Assembly (NCBI RefSeq): GCF_015477605.1
Contig: NZ_JADLQX010000019.1
Coordinates: 1-64,000 of the forward strand
Length of the DNA: 64,000 bases
Direction of reading: 5' to 3'
Origin: Nocardia amamiensis
Lineage (GTDB): Bacteria > Actinomycetota > Actinomycetes > Mycobacteriales > Mycobacteriaceae
The stretch's first letter is position 1, and each line of letters begins with the position of its first letter. Below are positions 15,675-22,538 of this stretch, in pieces. The notes under the pieces are model-generated. The model worked only from the letters and a program-made list of their open reading frames with translations, did no database searches and was not told where the DNA came from. Made by a program: the position numbers and the translations under genes.

Positions 15675-17564
15675 ATGCCGGATAGCCGCATGGAAATAGA
15701 CCCTGCGGTATTGCGTCAGCTGGCCAGTCAACACGACCAGGTCGCGCGCGATACCCGGGAGTGGGCCAAACCGCCGACGGAATGGCTCGCGAACTTCCTG
15801 CCCACCTACGGCAAGATCGCCTTCCCGGTCTACGAGGCGCTGGAGAAATACTACGACGCCCGGCAGCGCGCCGGCGAGGCGCTGGCCGGCGAGCATGAGC
15901 GTACGCGCGATTCGCTGCTGGCGTCCGCGGAGGCATACGAGCACGCCGATCAGGACTTCGGTTCGCAGATCCGGCAAGCCGGTGACCTGGCCGGCCCGTC
16001 GTTGCCGACGGTTCCCGGTGGGACGTCTCCAGATTCGCCGGATACGAGCGGGTCGACGCCACCGTTCACCCCGCCGCCCGGGGGGCCTCCGGGTGGTCCG
16101 ACCGCAGTCGGCCCCGACGGCACCCAGAACAACCCCCTCGGCAGTACGCCTGCCGAGTCGAATGGGTCGACGCCGTCGACCACGGCTGCACCGTCCAGTC
16201 CGGTCACGGCGGCAACCGAGCCCTCCGGCAGCGCACCCAACGCCACCGGCGCGACGCCGACGTCGACGTCGGCCGCGCCGGCGAGCACCGGCGTGACGGC
16301 GCCGACCGGGGCCGGCCTGCCGCCTGGTGCCGGGCCCCTCTACTCCTCGCCGGACGACCGAGGATCGGCGCAGCCACCCAGCGGTGCGACCGGTCGGCCG
16401 GACCTGCCGCCCATGCCGCTGCCGGTCGCGACTCCGTTCGGCGCGGCGGTGGCCGCGGCGAAGGACAAGGAGGCCGAACCGGCGTATGTGGTCGGCGGGC
16501 AGGTGAACGACGACTTGGTGCTGGCGAAGACCCTGCTCGGCAGCGTGCTGGCGGCAGTGGACTCCCCGGTGGGCATGGCCTGGGCGGTTGCGGTGCTGCG
16601 AGGTCCAGGCGGAGCCGGCGTATTCATCACCTCGAACGAAGGCCGTGGCTGGTTGCCCGCGGGCCTGTTCCTGCCGCGGGAAGTCTCCACCCCGTGGAAC
16701 TGGGACGAGTTGCTGACCGAGGGAGACGGCAGCGGATCGCCGTGGGAGGGCGTGACCGACCCCGCCCGGGTGCTGGCCGAATTCGGGCTGGCCTGGGGCG
16801 CCAAGGCGAACGCGCAATTGTCGGCGCTGGTGTCGTCCGGGCCGATCGACCCCGGCCTGCGTTCCCGATTCGGTGACGCGGCGATGGAGGGACTCGTCGG
16901 TCCGTCCTACGACGTCGATCTGCGTGAGTTCACACCGGACACGGCCGATCGGCTCGGCTTGGCCGGCTCGATCGCGGGCCTCGAACACGTGTCGGCGGTC
17001 CCGGACGCGCAGGTCCGATCCCGCTGTATGGAACTCGCCGCCGACGCGCACGCGCAGGTCGGGCGATCCGGACCGGTTCCCGCCGAGGCCGCCGCGTCAC
17101 GGCAGGTGCGGGAACGCATTCTCGCCGCGCTGCAGGCGGGCAAACCGGTGTCGTCCGAACTGTGGAACGAACTACGCGACGCCGACGATCTGCTGGCGGC
17201 ATCGATGCTCGGACAGCGGGTCGACGTCGGCCGGGTAGAGATCGGGCAGCTGCGGGTGGACGCCGGGGTTTCGCCCTTGCGCAGCATGGTCTTCGAGCGC
17301 AGGTGCAACGAGCTGGTGCTGTTGCTCGCGGACGAGTCGAGCAGGCAGACGCTGCGCGACGCGGTGTACGCGCACGAACAGATCACGCAGCATCCACAGT
17401 TCGTCTCGACTCCGGCGCCGGTGTCCACCGCCGTCCAGCCCGAGCGCGTCGCTCGGCCGACAGTCCCGTCTGTCACCGCACCGGATGTCGTTGGGGGGCC
17501 GCCGCGTACCGCGGTGGTCGCGCCGTCGACACCACCCCCGGTCGCGCCTCCGGAGCGGTCGTGA
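15675..17564 (+). CDS. EspK-like ESX protein with EspC-type head, paralogue 2
   Basis: 629 residues from the ATG at 15675 (GAAAGGA 12 bases upstream). Residues 1-110 are an EspC-like two-helix domain with 'QLASQHDQVARDTREW' and the YxxxD export motif in 'SAEAYEHADQDFG'. A Pro/Thr linker follows (about 115-250), then a globular domain (about 260-570) near-identical in order to that of the preceding gene: 'FITSNEGRGWLPAGLFLPRE', 'LAEFGLAWGAKA', 'ELRDADDLLAASML', 'VFERRCNELVLLLA'. The shared domain shows tandem duplication with different heads. The YxxxD motif suggests that this paralogue is itself exported. Confidence 0.76.
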   Translation: MPDSRMEIDPAVLRQLASQHDQVARDTREWAKPPTEWLANFLPTYGKIAFPVYEALEKYYDARQRAGEALAGEHERTRDSLLASAEAYEHADQDFGSQIRQAGDLAGPSLPTVPGGTSPDSPDTSGSTPPFTPPPGGPPGGPTAVGPDGTQNNPLGSTPAESNGSTPSTTAAPSSPVTAATEPSGSAPNATGATPTSTSAAPASTGVTAPTGAGLPPGAGPLYSSPDDRGSAQPPSGATGRPDLPPMPLPVATPFGAAVAAAKDKEAEPAYVVGGQVNDDLVLAKTLLGSVLAAVDSPVGMAWAVAVLRGPGGAGVFITSNEGRGWLPAGLFLPREVSTPWNWDELLTEGDGSGSPWEGVTDPARVLAEFGLAWGAKANAQLSALVSSGPIDPGLRSRFGDAAMEGLVGPSYDVDLREFTPDTADRLGLAGSIAGLEHVSAVPDAQVRSRCMELAADAHAQVGRSGPVPAEAAASRQVRERILAALQAGKPVSSELWNELRDADDLLAASMLGQRVDVGRVEIGQLRVDAGVSPLRSMVFERRCNELVLLLADESSRQTLRDAVYAHEQITQHPQFVSTPAPVSTAVQPERVARPTVPSVTAPDVVGGPPRTAVVAPSTPPPVAPPERS

Positions 17565-17608
17565 GCGCGAGAACCACGAGTTCGCGATGTGGTGGCAGCG
17601 CTGATCCG

Positions 17609-17630
17609 GGCCCGACCCTGAGGGCGGGCC
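17609..17630 (+). terminator. Hairpin terminator after the EspK-like genes
   Basis: GGCCCG (17609-17614) pairs with CGGGCC (17625-17630), with an inner CCC/GGG pair and a TGA loop. It lies 45 bases after the stop of the EspK-like gene. No T-run follows, as is usual in actinobacteria. Confidence 0.5.
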
Positions 17631-18094
17631 GGTGACGAACCATCGGTGATCGGCTGGGGTCACAGCACCGTGTCGGCCCCAGCCGCCAGCCGAGTGGCGG
17701 GCGCCCCGATCATGAACGTCGGAGAACGCACTTGAAGTGCACCGCCTATCGGACGGATGCCGCTCGGAATCCCGGATCCGTCCGGGCGGCAACTCCGCTC
17801 GTCATGGTGACGACCCTGTCCTGAGGACCTACGACGGTGGCGGCACGTTCTCGACGTGGAGCTGGAGAATCCGGGAAGGTGGCGAACCCGCCGTGGACGG
17901 GCCGTGGATCGCGGCCGGTAACCCCCAAGGACCGCATAACACGCCGCGCAGCGAGTAGACGACGAACGGCGCATCCAGGATTACCGACCGGTGCGGAGCT
18001 GGACGGCTTTCCTCTGCGGTAGGTGCCCCACCGTTGGGCACCGACCGCGCCGCAGCGCGAATGCTCTTGCGCGCCAGCCGATCTTCCCGACCGG
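17631..18094. other. Intergenic region between converging genes
   Basis: About 460 bases with no convincing gene. A rightward frame (17737-17958) contains a short readable stretch ('TFSTWSWRIREGGEPAVDGP') but no usable ribosome binding site and no recognised family; it may be a gene remnant. A 13-base palindrome GCACTTGAAGTGC lies near 17723. Nothing else stands out. Confidence 0.4.
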
Positions 18095-19177
18095 CTACGC
18101 CTCGATGACGGGGCTCTGTTCCGGCACCGCTTCGTCCTCTGTCGCGGGCTGTTCTTGGCCCGGCTGTCCGTTCGGCGGCACATTCCGAGCCCGCCGCGCC
18201 TGCACTTGGCCGGGCGGCATAGTAGCCGCGGCCGGGACCACATTCGGATCGCCCGAAGCGTTCGCGGCCGGTGCCGCGTTGGGATCGCCGGCCGGGGCGG
18301 GCGCGGGTGCGTTCGGATCGCCCGGCGGCGGCGTCGCCGGCGCGGGCGCGTTCTGATCGCCGGGCGGCGCAGGTGTGGCGCCCTTCTGGCTCTGCTCGGC
18401 TTTCTCCGCTTTCTCGGCCTTGTCCGCTTCGGCCTTCTGCAGCATTTCCGGTATCTGCGCGGCCAGCGGCGCCACCGCCATCAGCGGCATCATGAGCATC
18501 GGGAGCAGCGAAGACAGTCCGCCGTCACCACCACCGCCCCCGCCGCCGCTGGGAGCACCCCCGCCACCGCCACCACCACCGGTCTGGCCCCCGCCGGAGC
18601 CCTTCCCCCCGTTGGCCACCTCCTCATTGAGGTCGGCGATCGCGGTGACCTTGTCGTACACCGCATCCACGGCGGCGGCGACGGCCTTCAGCAAGGGCAG
18701 CTCTTGGGAGGGCTTGAGTTTGGCGTTGCCCGCGCCCTTCAACTTCGCGTTGAGCTCGGCAACGATGTTCTTGATCGAACGCAGGGCCTGCACCTGTTCG
18801 GCGGCTACCGTGACCGAGGACTTGATCACCTTGTTGTCCATTTGCAGCAACTGCAGCTGCCTGGCCTCGACCTTGTCGATGGTTTTCCGGTATGCCTCGT
18901 CGGCCTTGCCTTTACCGAGGGTTTCGTAGAACGCGGGCTCGAGCAAATCGTCCACTTTCGGCGGTGGCGTGGTCATGCCACGGCCGAGCAGGTCGACGGC
19001 GGTTTGAATCGCGGTGTCCGCCAGTGCGATGAAGGCGCGCAGGCCCTCCGAGGCGCCAGGTGGGTAATGCAGATCCACCAGCCAGAAGTGTTTGGCCTCG
19101 GCGGCGATGCTCGCCAATGGAGTGGACGCCAGCGTTGCCGCCTTGTCGGCTTTGGTTTCCGCCGCCGTTGGTGCCAT
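18095..19177 (-). CDS. ESX-associated Gly/Pro-rich protein with the shared helical module
   Basis: 360 residues. Residues 1-190 are helical, including 'AFIALADTAIQTAVDLLG' and the module also found in the three hydrolases ('LRSIKNIVAELNAKLKGAG', then 'AVAAAVDAVYDKVTAIADL'). A run of about 30 glycines with Ser/Asp follows, then a Met/Leu/Ala-rich segment ('LSSLLPMLMMPLMAVAPLAA'), a Lys/Glu/Ala repeat ('ADKAEKAEKAEQ') and a C-terminus of 'GDPNAPAPA'-type repeats. It has no enzymatic domain, unlike its three relatives. No signal peptide; probably ESX cargo or a structural partner. A palindrome with GACAAT (copy 3) lies 30-45 bases upstream. Confidence 0.68.
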   Translation of the reverse strand: MAPTAAETKADKAATLASTPLASIAAEAKHFWLVDLHYPPGASEGLRAFIALADTAIQTAVDLLGRGMTTPPPKVDDLLEPAFYETLGKGKADEAYRKTIDKVEARQLQLLQMDNKVIKSSVTVAAEQVQALRSIKNIVAELNAKLKGAGNAKLKPSQELPLLKAVAAAVDAVYDKVTAIADLNEEVANGGKGSGGGQTGGGGGGGGAPSGGGGGGGDGGLSSLLPMLMMPLMAVAPLAAQIPEMLQKAEADKAEKAEKAEQSQKGATPAPPGDQNAPAPATPPPGDPNAPAPAPAGDPNAAPAANASGDPNVVPAAATMPPGQVQARRARNVPPNGQPGQEQPATEDEAVPEQSPVIEA

Positions 19178-19221
19178 GCCCTCGCCACCGCCTCTCAGAA
19201 GTCCTCACTCATTGTCTCGGC

Positions 19222-19237
19222 TTCCCGAGATTGGGAA
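19222..19237. promoter_or_regulatory. TTCCC-N6-GGGAA palindrome, copy 3 (divergent)
   Basis: Exact repeat with centre GAGATT, placed between divergent genes (starts 19177 leftward, 19359 rightward). Leftward, GACAAT follows the arm after five bases (19216-19211), as in copies 1 and 2. A single bound regulator could control both directions. Confidence 0.6.
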
Positions 19238-19358
19238 GGAGTGCATAGTTTCAAGAACCCCACCATGAATGGGAATACGGCGGAATCGGTATGGGCGACA
19301 CAATGGTTGGTCAGAATTGCGAGAGGCGGTCGGTGATGAGCGATGGTGAGTCGGTCGA

Positions 19359-20306
19359 ATGGCACCGGGACTGACGAACGACCTGGACGGAGTACTCCGA
19401 TCGCTGCTCGCGCTGTATGGGGACGGCCAACCCGCGGGCCAGTCGGCGGTCGTGAGTCAAAATCTCGCCGCTGATATGCGTGCCCATTCCGGCGCGGTGG
19501 CGCTGCGCTACGGCGATGCGCTGGGCATGCAGATGTCGGCGGCGGAATCGCATGCGGGCAAGGACAGCATTGTCAGCAAGGCCGTCGGCGAGTCGGGCGA
19601 CGGAACGGTCCATGGCCGGGGACGTCTGGGAAATCAGATCGCGGATTTCCAAACACGGGCGCAGGCGATCGCTTCGGTCGCCGATACGCGTTTCAGTGGT
19701 CCCGCGCTCCTCGATGCCGCGCACACCACCATCGCCAATGCCACCAAACAGGTCAATGCCGATATCGCGGCCGTACAGCAGCAGGCCGCGAAGATCATGC
19801 CACCTGCCGTTCCGCAGACGCGCCAGGCGCGGCACGGGCCGTCGTCGCGCAGGCGGCGGCGAACGCGTAGCAGGTCGAGATCGGACTCGCGGCTGCGGCG
19901 GCGCAGTATGGTTCCCACGGACGGGACGACGGGCAGCAACGCGGTACGCGCCGCGAGTGACTGGCTCGGCACGCCGTATGTCTGGGGCGGGGGCGGCGCG
20001 GGTGGACCCAGCGGCGGCGGATTCGACTGCTCGGGCCTGACCCAGTACGCGATCGCCCAGGCCAGCGGCGGCGAAGTGGTGTTGCCCCGCACCACATACG
20101 AGCAGATCTACAGCGGGGTCCGGGTGCATCCCGCCGAGGTGCGGCCCGGCGACCTGGTGTTCCCCGCCGGGTCGTTCAGCGCCAGAGGACCCGAGCATGT
20201 CCAGCTGGCGGCAGGCAACGGCATGGTCATCGAGGCGCCTTACACGGGCTCGACGGTGAAGTGGTCCCGCATGCCCAGCGAGGCCGTCGTCGTCCGAGTC
20301 CTGTGA
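19359..20306 (+). CDS. NlpC/P60 peptidoglycan hydrolase with ESX-associated helical module
   Basis: 315 residues. Residues 1-150 are helical and include the shared module ('NQIADFQTRAQAIASVADT', 'IANATKQVNADIAAVQQQ'). A basic Arg-rich linker follows at about 155-185, then an NlpC/P60 domain (about 190-315) with the catalytic Cys in 'GGGFDCSGLTQYAIAQ', His in 'GPEHVQLAAG' and 'GDLVFPAG'. NlpC/P60 enzymes cleave peptide stems of peptidoglycan. No Sec signal is seen, so ESX export is inferred. A 12-codon frame (ATG 19336) overlaps the start and may couple translation; an in-frame stop at 19347 rules out a longer start. Confidence 0.8.
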   Translation: MAPGLTNDLDGVLRSLLALYGDGQPAGQSAVVSQNLAADMRAHSGAVALRYGDALGMQMSAAESHAGKDSIVSKAVGESGDGTVHGRGRLGNQIADFQTRAQAIASVADTRFSGPALLDAAHTTIANATKQVNADIAAVQQQAAKIMPPAVPQTRQARHGPSSRRRRRTRSRSRSDSRLRRRSMVPTDGTTGSNAVRAASDWLGTPYVWGGGGAGGPSGGGFDCSGLTQYAIAQASGGEVVLPRTTYEQIYSGVRVHPAEVRPGDLVFPAGSFSARGPEHVQLAAGNGMVIEAPYTGSTVKWSRMPSEAVVVRVL

Positions 20307-20333
20307 GCCGGTGATCGTGGAGGGGAACCGGCC

Positions 20334-21965
20334 GTGGCCATAGACCTGCCCCATGAGGTCGCGTTCTTCCTCAACCTGTGCGGAATCCCGTATCCGGACA
20401 TCAACGAGGACGACGTGCGCGCCCTCGCCAGGCATGTGCGCACCTTCGCCGCGCAGGTGCGCGATACGCACGACTCGGCGACCGGCGTGATCGGCGATAT
20501 GGGTGCGGTCTACTCGGGCGAATCCTATGACCAACTGGTCGCCAGCTGGGCCCGCATGAGTTCTACGCACATGGATCGGCTCGAGGACGCCTGCAAGGTC
20601 GTGGAGCAGGCGCTCTACGCGGCCGCCACGGTGATCACCGTGGTGAAAGTCGCCGTGCTGGCCGAACTCGCCGCGCTGGCAGTGGCTTACACCTCGATCA
20701 TGGTGACGCCGCCGCTGGCACCGTCCGCGCCTCTGGTCGCGGCCGCGGCGCGCAGGATCTGCCATCAGATGCAGGAGTGCCTGATCGGCTACATCGCCGC
20801 CGAGGTCATCGGCAGGGCCATCGAACCGCTCGAGCAGGCCATCGATGACATGATCAAGGGCATCGTGTACGACGCTACCCGGCACGCGCTCGGCGTGCCC
20901 GCGCCGTCGAATGAGCCGAAGCCCCTGCGCATCGAACCCGACGAGGTGCACCGCTTCGCCAAGCTGCTCGACGATCACGCCGACGACATCATGCAGCACG
21001 CCGCGACCTTCGCGGATAACGTGTCGACACTGGACTTCACAACACCGGCGCGCTTCGATGACGTGGCCGATAGCATTGCGCCGGGCGGGATCTCGCCGAC
21101 CGGCCCCACTGCGACCCCGGACGAGTCCGCTCGTCCGCTGCGGGAACCGTTCGAGTCGCGACCGAGCGCTACCGCGCCGGCGCAGTGGAGTAGCCAGGGG
21201 CAGCCCGAAACCGGTAATGCGCCCCGCGCGACCCGGGCTGCCATGGACGCGCCCGGAACCATTGAACAGCCGTCCGATCGAAGCGTTTCCGGAGACAACC
21301 CGGGTGCACGGGCGGACACCGGAGACCGGCCGGCACCACCGGCGGGGGGAGTGGAACGTGGTGAATCCGGGCTCGACCCCGCGATGAAGCCGTCGGTTGC
21401 CGGTGCGGCACCCACCCTGGAGTCGCCTGCGGCGGAGAGGCTTTCGACGCACCAACTGGACGTGTCGCACCCTGAGGTGGCGGACTTCCGCGATGCGGGG
21501 CTGGCCGAACCGGCGCGCTCGGTGTTCGAACCAGAGTCGGCCCGTCCGAGTTCGATGTCCGATCAGGCGCTTGCCGCCAGTCATCCGCCCGTTGTCGGCA
21601 ATCCCACCGAGGGAGGTCCGCTCGGTGCCCGGCAAGCTCCAGGCGCGGCGGCCACGCCGTGGGGACGTCCCGGACAGCTGCCGTCGACACCGAAAGCGCC
21701 GCCCACTCCGGCACGCTCGGCCGACAAACCCTCGAAGGCACGCACACCCATGGTCACTCCATGGAGTAAGTCGCGCCGGACCAGGGACGTACCGGCCGTG
21801 GTGGCCGCTTCGTCCGGCACCAGGCCCTCGCTGCGGATGCTGCGGGAGAACCGGGCTGACGTAGACAAGGCCGACCGCGTCGCTTCATCCGAAGCGAGTT
21901 CGCCGCCACCCCGCGTGACAGCACCGGCGCCCGATCGCGCGGATCCTCCGGGCACGCGCGCCTGA
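20334..21965 (+). CDS. WXG100-like/CpnT-type N-terminal domain protein with disordered tail
   Basis: 543 residues from a GTG with GGAGGGG 8 bases upstream, 27 bases after the NlpC/P60 gene. Residues 1-150 resemble the WXG100-like heads of actinobacterial ESX effectors: 'GIPYPDINEDDVRALARHV', a WXG-equivalent turn near 'VYSGESYDQLVASWARM', and two hydrophobic helices ('VVKVAVLAELAALAVAY'). A second helical unit ('VHRFAKLLDDHADDIMQHA') looks EspC-like. The last 300 residues are Pro/Ser/Arg-rich with 'MVTPWSKSRRT' and 'ATPWGRPG', echoing the CHAP protein's 'VTPWSNRPR'. No toxin domain is recognised. It may form an export pair or scaffold with the NlpC/P60 protein. Confidence 0.65.
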   Translation: MAIDLPHEVAFFLNLCGIPYPDINEDDVRALARHVRTFAAQVRDTHDSATGVIGDMGAVYSGESYDQLVASWARMSSTHMDRLEDACKVVEQALYAAATVITVVKVAVLAELAALAVAYTSIMVTPPLAPSAPLVAAAARRICHQMQECLIGYIAAEVIGRAIEPLEQAIDDMIKGIVYDATRHALGVPAPSNEPKPLRIEPDEVHRFAKLLDDHADDIMQHAATFADNVSTLDFTTPARFDDVADSIAPGGISPTGPTATPDESARPLREPFESRPSATAPAQWSSQGQPETGNAPRATRAAMDAPGTIEQPSDRSVSGDNPGARADTGDRPAPPAGGVERGESGLDPAMKPSVAGAAPTLESPAAERLSTHQLDVSHPEVADFRDAGLAEPARSVFEPESARPSSMSDQALAASHPPVVGNPTEGGPLGARQAPGAAATPWGRPGQLPSTPKAPPTPARSADKPSKARTPMVTPWSKSRRTRDVPAVVAASSGTRPSLRMLRENRADVDKADRVASSEASSPPPRVTAPAPDRADPPGTRA

Positions 21966-22001
21966 TCGACACATACCCACTTCGTTGCCGCAACGACGAA
22001 A

Positions 22002-22027
22002 ACCCATTCCCAGCAACGGGAATGGGT
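22002..22027. promoter_or_regulatory. TTCCC-N6-GGGAA palindrome, copy 4, extended to a 10-bp-arm hairpin
   Basis: The exact 16-bp core (22007-22022, centre AGCAAC) is extended to ACCCATTCCC/GGGAATGGGT. On the minus strand the stem is followed by TTTTC, so it could terminate leftward transcription; rightward, AGATAA follows five bases after the core as a possible -10. It lies 37 bases after the stop of the preceding gene. Operator and terminator roles cannot be told apart here. Confidence 0.5.
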
Positions 22028-22033
22028 AGATAA

Positions 22034-22174
22034 GACGAGGTGGCGGTGGTGGTAAACGTAGACGCAGCACCGGTTGCGTGGGTTCGACCCGTCTCGGATC
22101 TTGTACCCCCACAACGGCCGGTGGCCTGCCGGTGCCACCGGCCGTTGCTTCTTGGGTTCAGATCGTCAGGATGA
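22034..22174 (+). other. Possible degenerate tRNA-Leu-like sequence or small leader ORF
   Basis: Two readings compete. As RNA, 'GGTGGCGG..TGGTA..GACGCAGCACC' resembles the D-arm side of a tRNA-Leu and 'GTGGGTTCGACCC' resembles a T-arm with two loop bases missing; the anticodon arm is absent, so it cannot be a working tRNA but could be a remnant. As protein, a GTG at 22049 with ACGAGG upstream opens a 41-codon frame ending at 22174 that contains 'PVACRCHRPLLLGF'. A strong hairpin (22113-22146) lies inside it. Neither reading is secure. Confidence 0.3.
22113..22146. terminator. Perfect 13-bp hairpin
   Basis: AACGGCCGGTGGC (22113-22125) pairs perfectly with GCCACCGGCCGTT (22134-22146) around an 8-base loop. 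Rightward it is followed by GCTTCTTGG. It probably ends a short transcript starting near copy 4 of the palindrome, or acts as an attenuator before eccA. Confidence 0.55.
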
Positions 22175-22363
22175 GGGACTGACGATCTGTGTTCAGACAG
22201 TACCCTCTTCTGGCGGAACGTTCAATAGTGTGCACTTAAATAACGGCAAGAAATTTCGAAGAGCGACTGTGGCCTGCTGCGCGGCGGCTGGAGGGCCGGA
22301 TCGCGGCTTGCCAGCCGCCGCCGAAGGGGCCGTCTGCAGGCGGATGATTGCCGACCCGGAGCG

Positions 22364-22392
22364 AACATACCGCTATTTGATGGCACGTTCAA
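22364..22392 (-). promoter_or_regulatory. GTGCCG-type promoter-operator, copy near eccA (leftward)
   Basis: On the minus strand TTGAAC (22392-22387), a 17-base spacer beginning GTGCCATC and ending TAGCGG, and TATGTT (22369-22364) form a near-consensus promoter. The spacer holds the same palindrome seen before glutamate dehydrogenase and the permease, with one arm perfect and the other carrying two changes. A leftward transcript would run toward the hairpin at 22002-22027; no good ORF is seen, so an RNA is possible. Confidence 0.5.
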
Positions 22393-22450
22393 AATTGGCA
22401 TGACGCCTATGGTGGTCGGCGTGCGGATGCAACCGGGACAGCTGCGAAAC

Positions 22451-22466
22451 TTCCCATATTTGGGAA
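22451..22466 (+). promoter_or_regulatory. TTCCC-N6-GGGAA palindrome, copy 5
   Basis: Exact repeat with centre ATATTT (CTTCCCA/TGGGAAG arms), 72 bases before the eccA start codon. No clear -10 follows at the spacing seen in copies 1-3. Confidence 0.58.
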
Positions 22467-22538
22467 GGGTTGGAGACCCGTGCGTTACCGCCGGAATCTA
22501 TCGTTCGATCAGGCAAAATCGGCGGAAGGGAAGTCCGA

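Larger units (their letters stand above)
22175..22538. other. Leader region of eccA
   Basis: About 360 bases with no convincing gene. It holds one good and two degenerate copies of the GTGCCG-type palindrome (22367-22386; 22200-22219; 22230-22249) and copy 5 of the TTCCC-N6-GGGAA palindrome. The two families of motifs meet only here. Confidence 0.5.

Noticed and set aside
17737..17958. Small rightward gene
   Set aside because: No ribosome binding site, no family and no coding bias; kept only as a possible remnant.
22034..22100. Functional tRNA-Leu
   Set aside because: No anticodon arm, a T-loop short by two bases and a mismatched acceptor stem.
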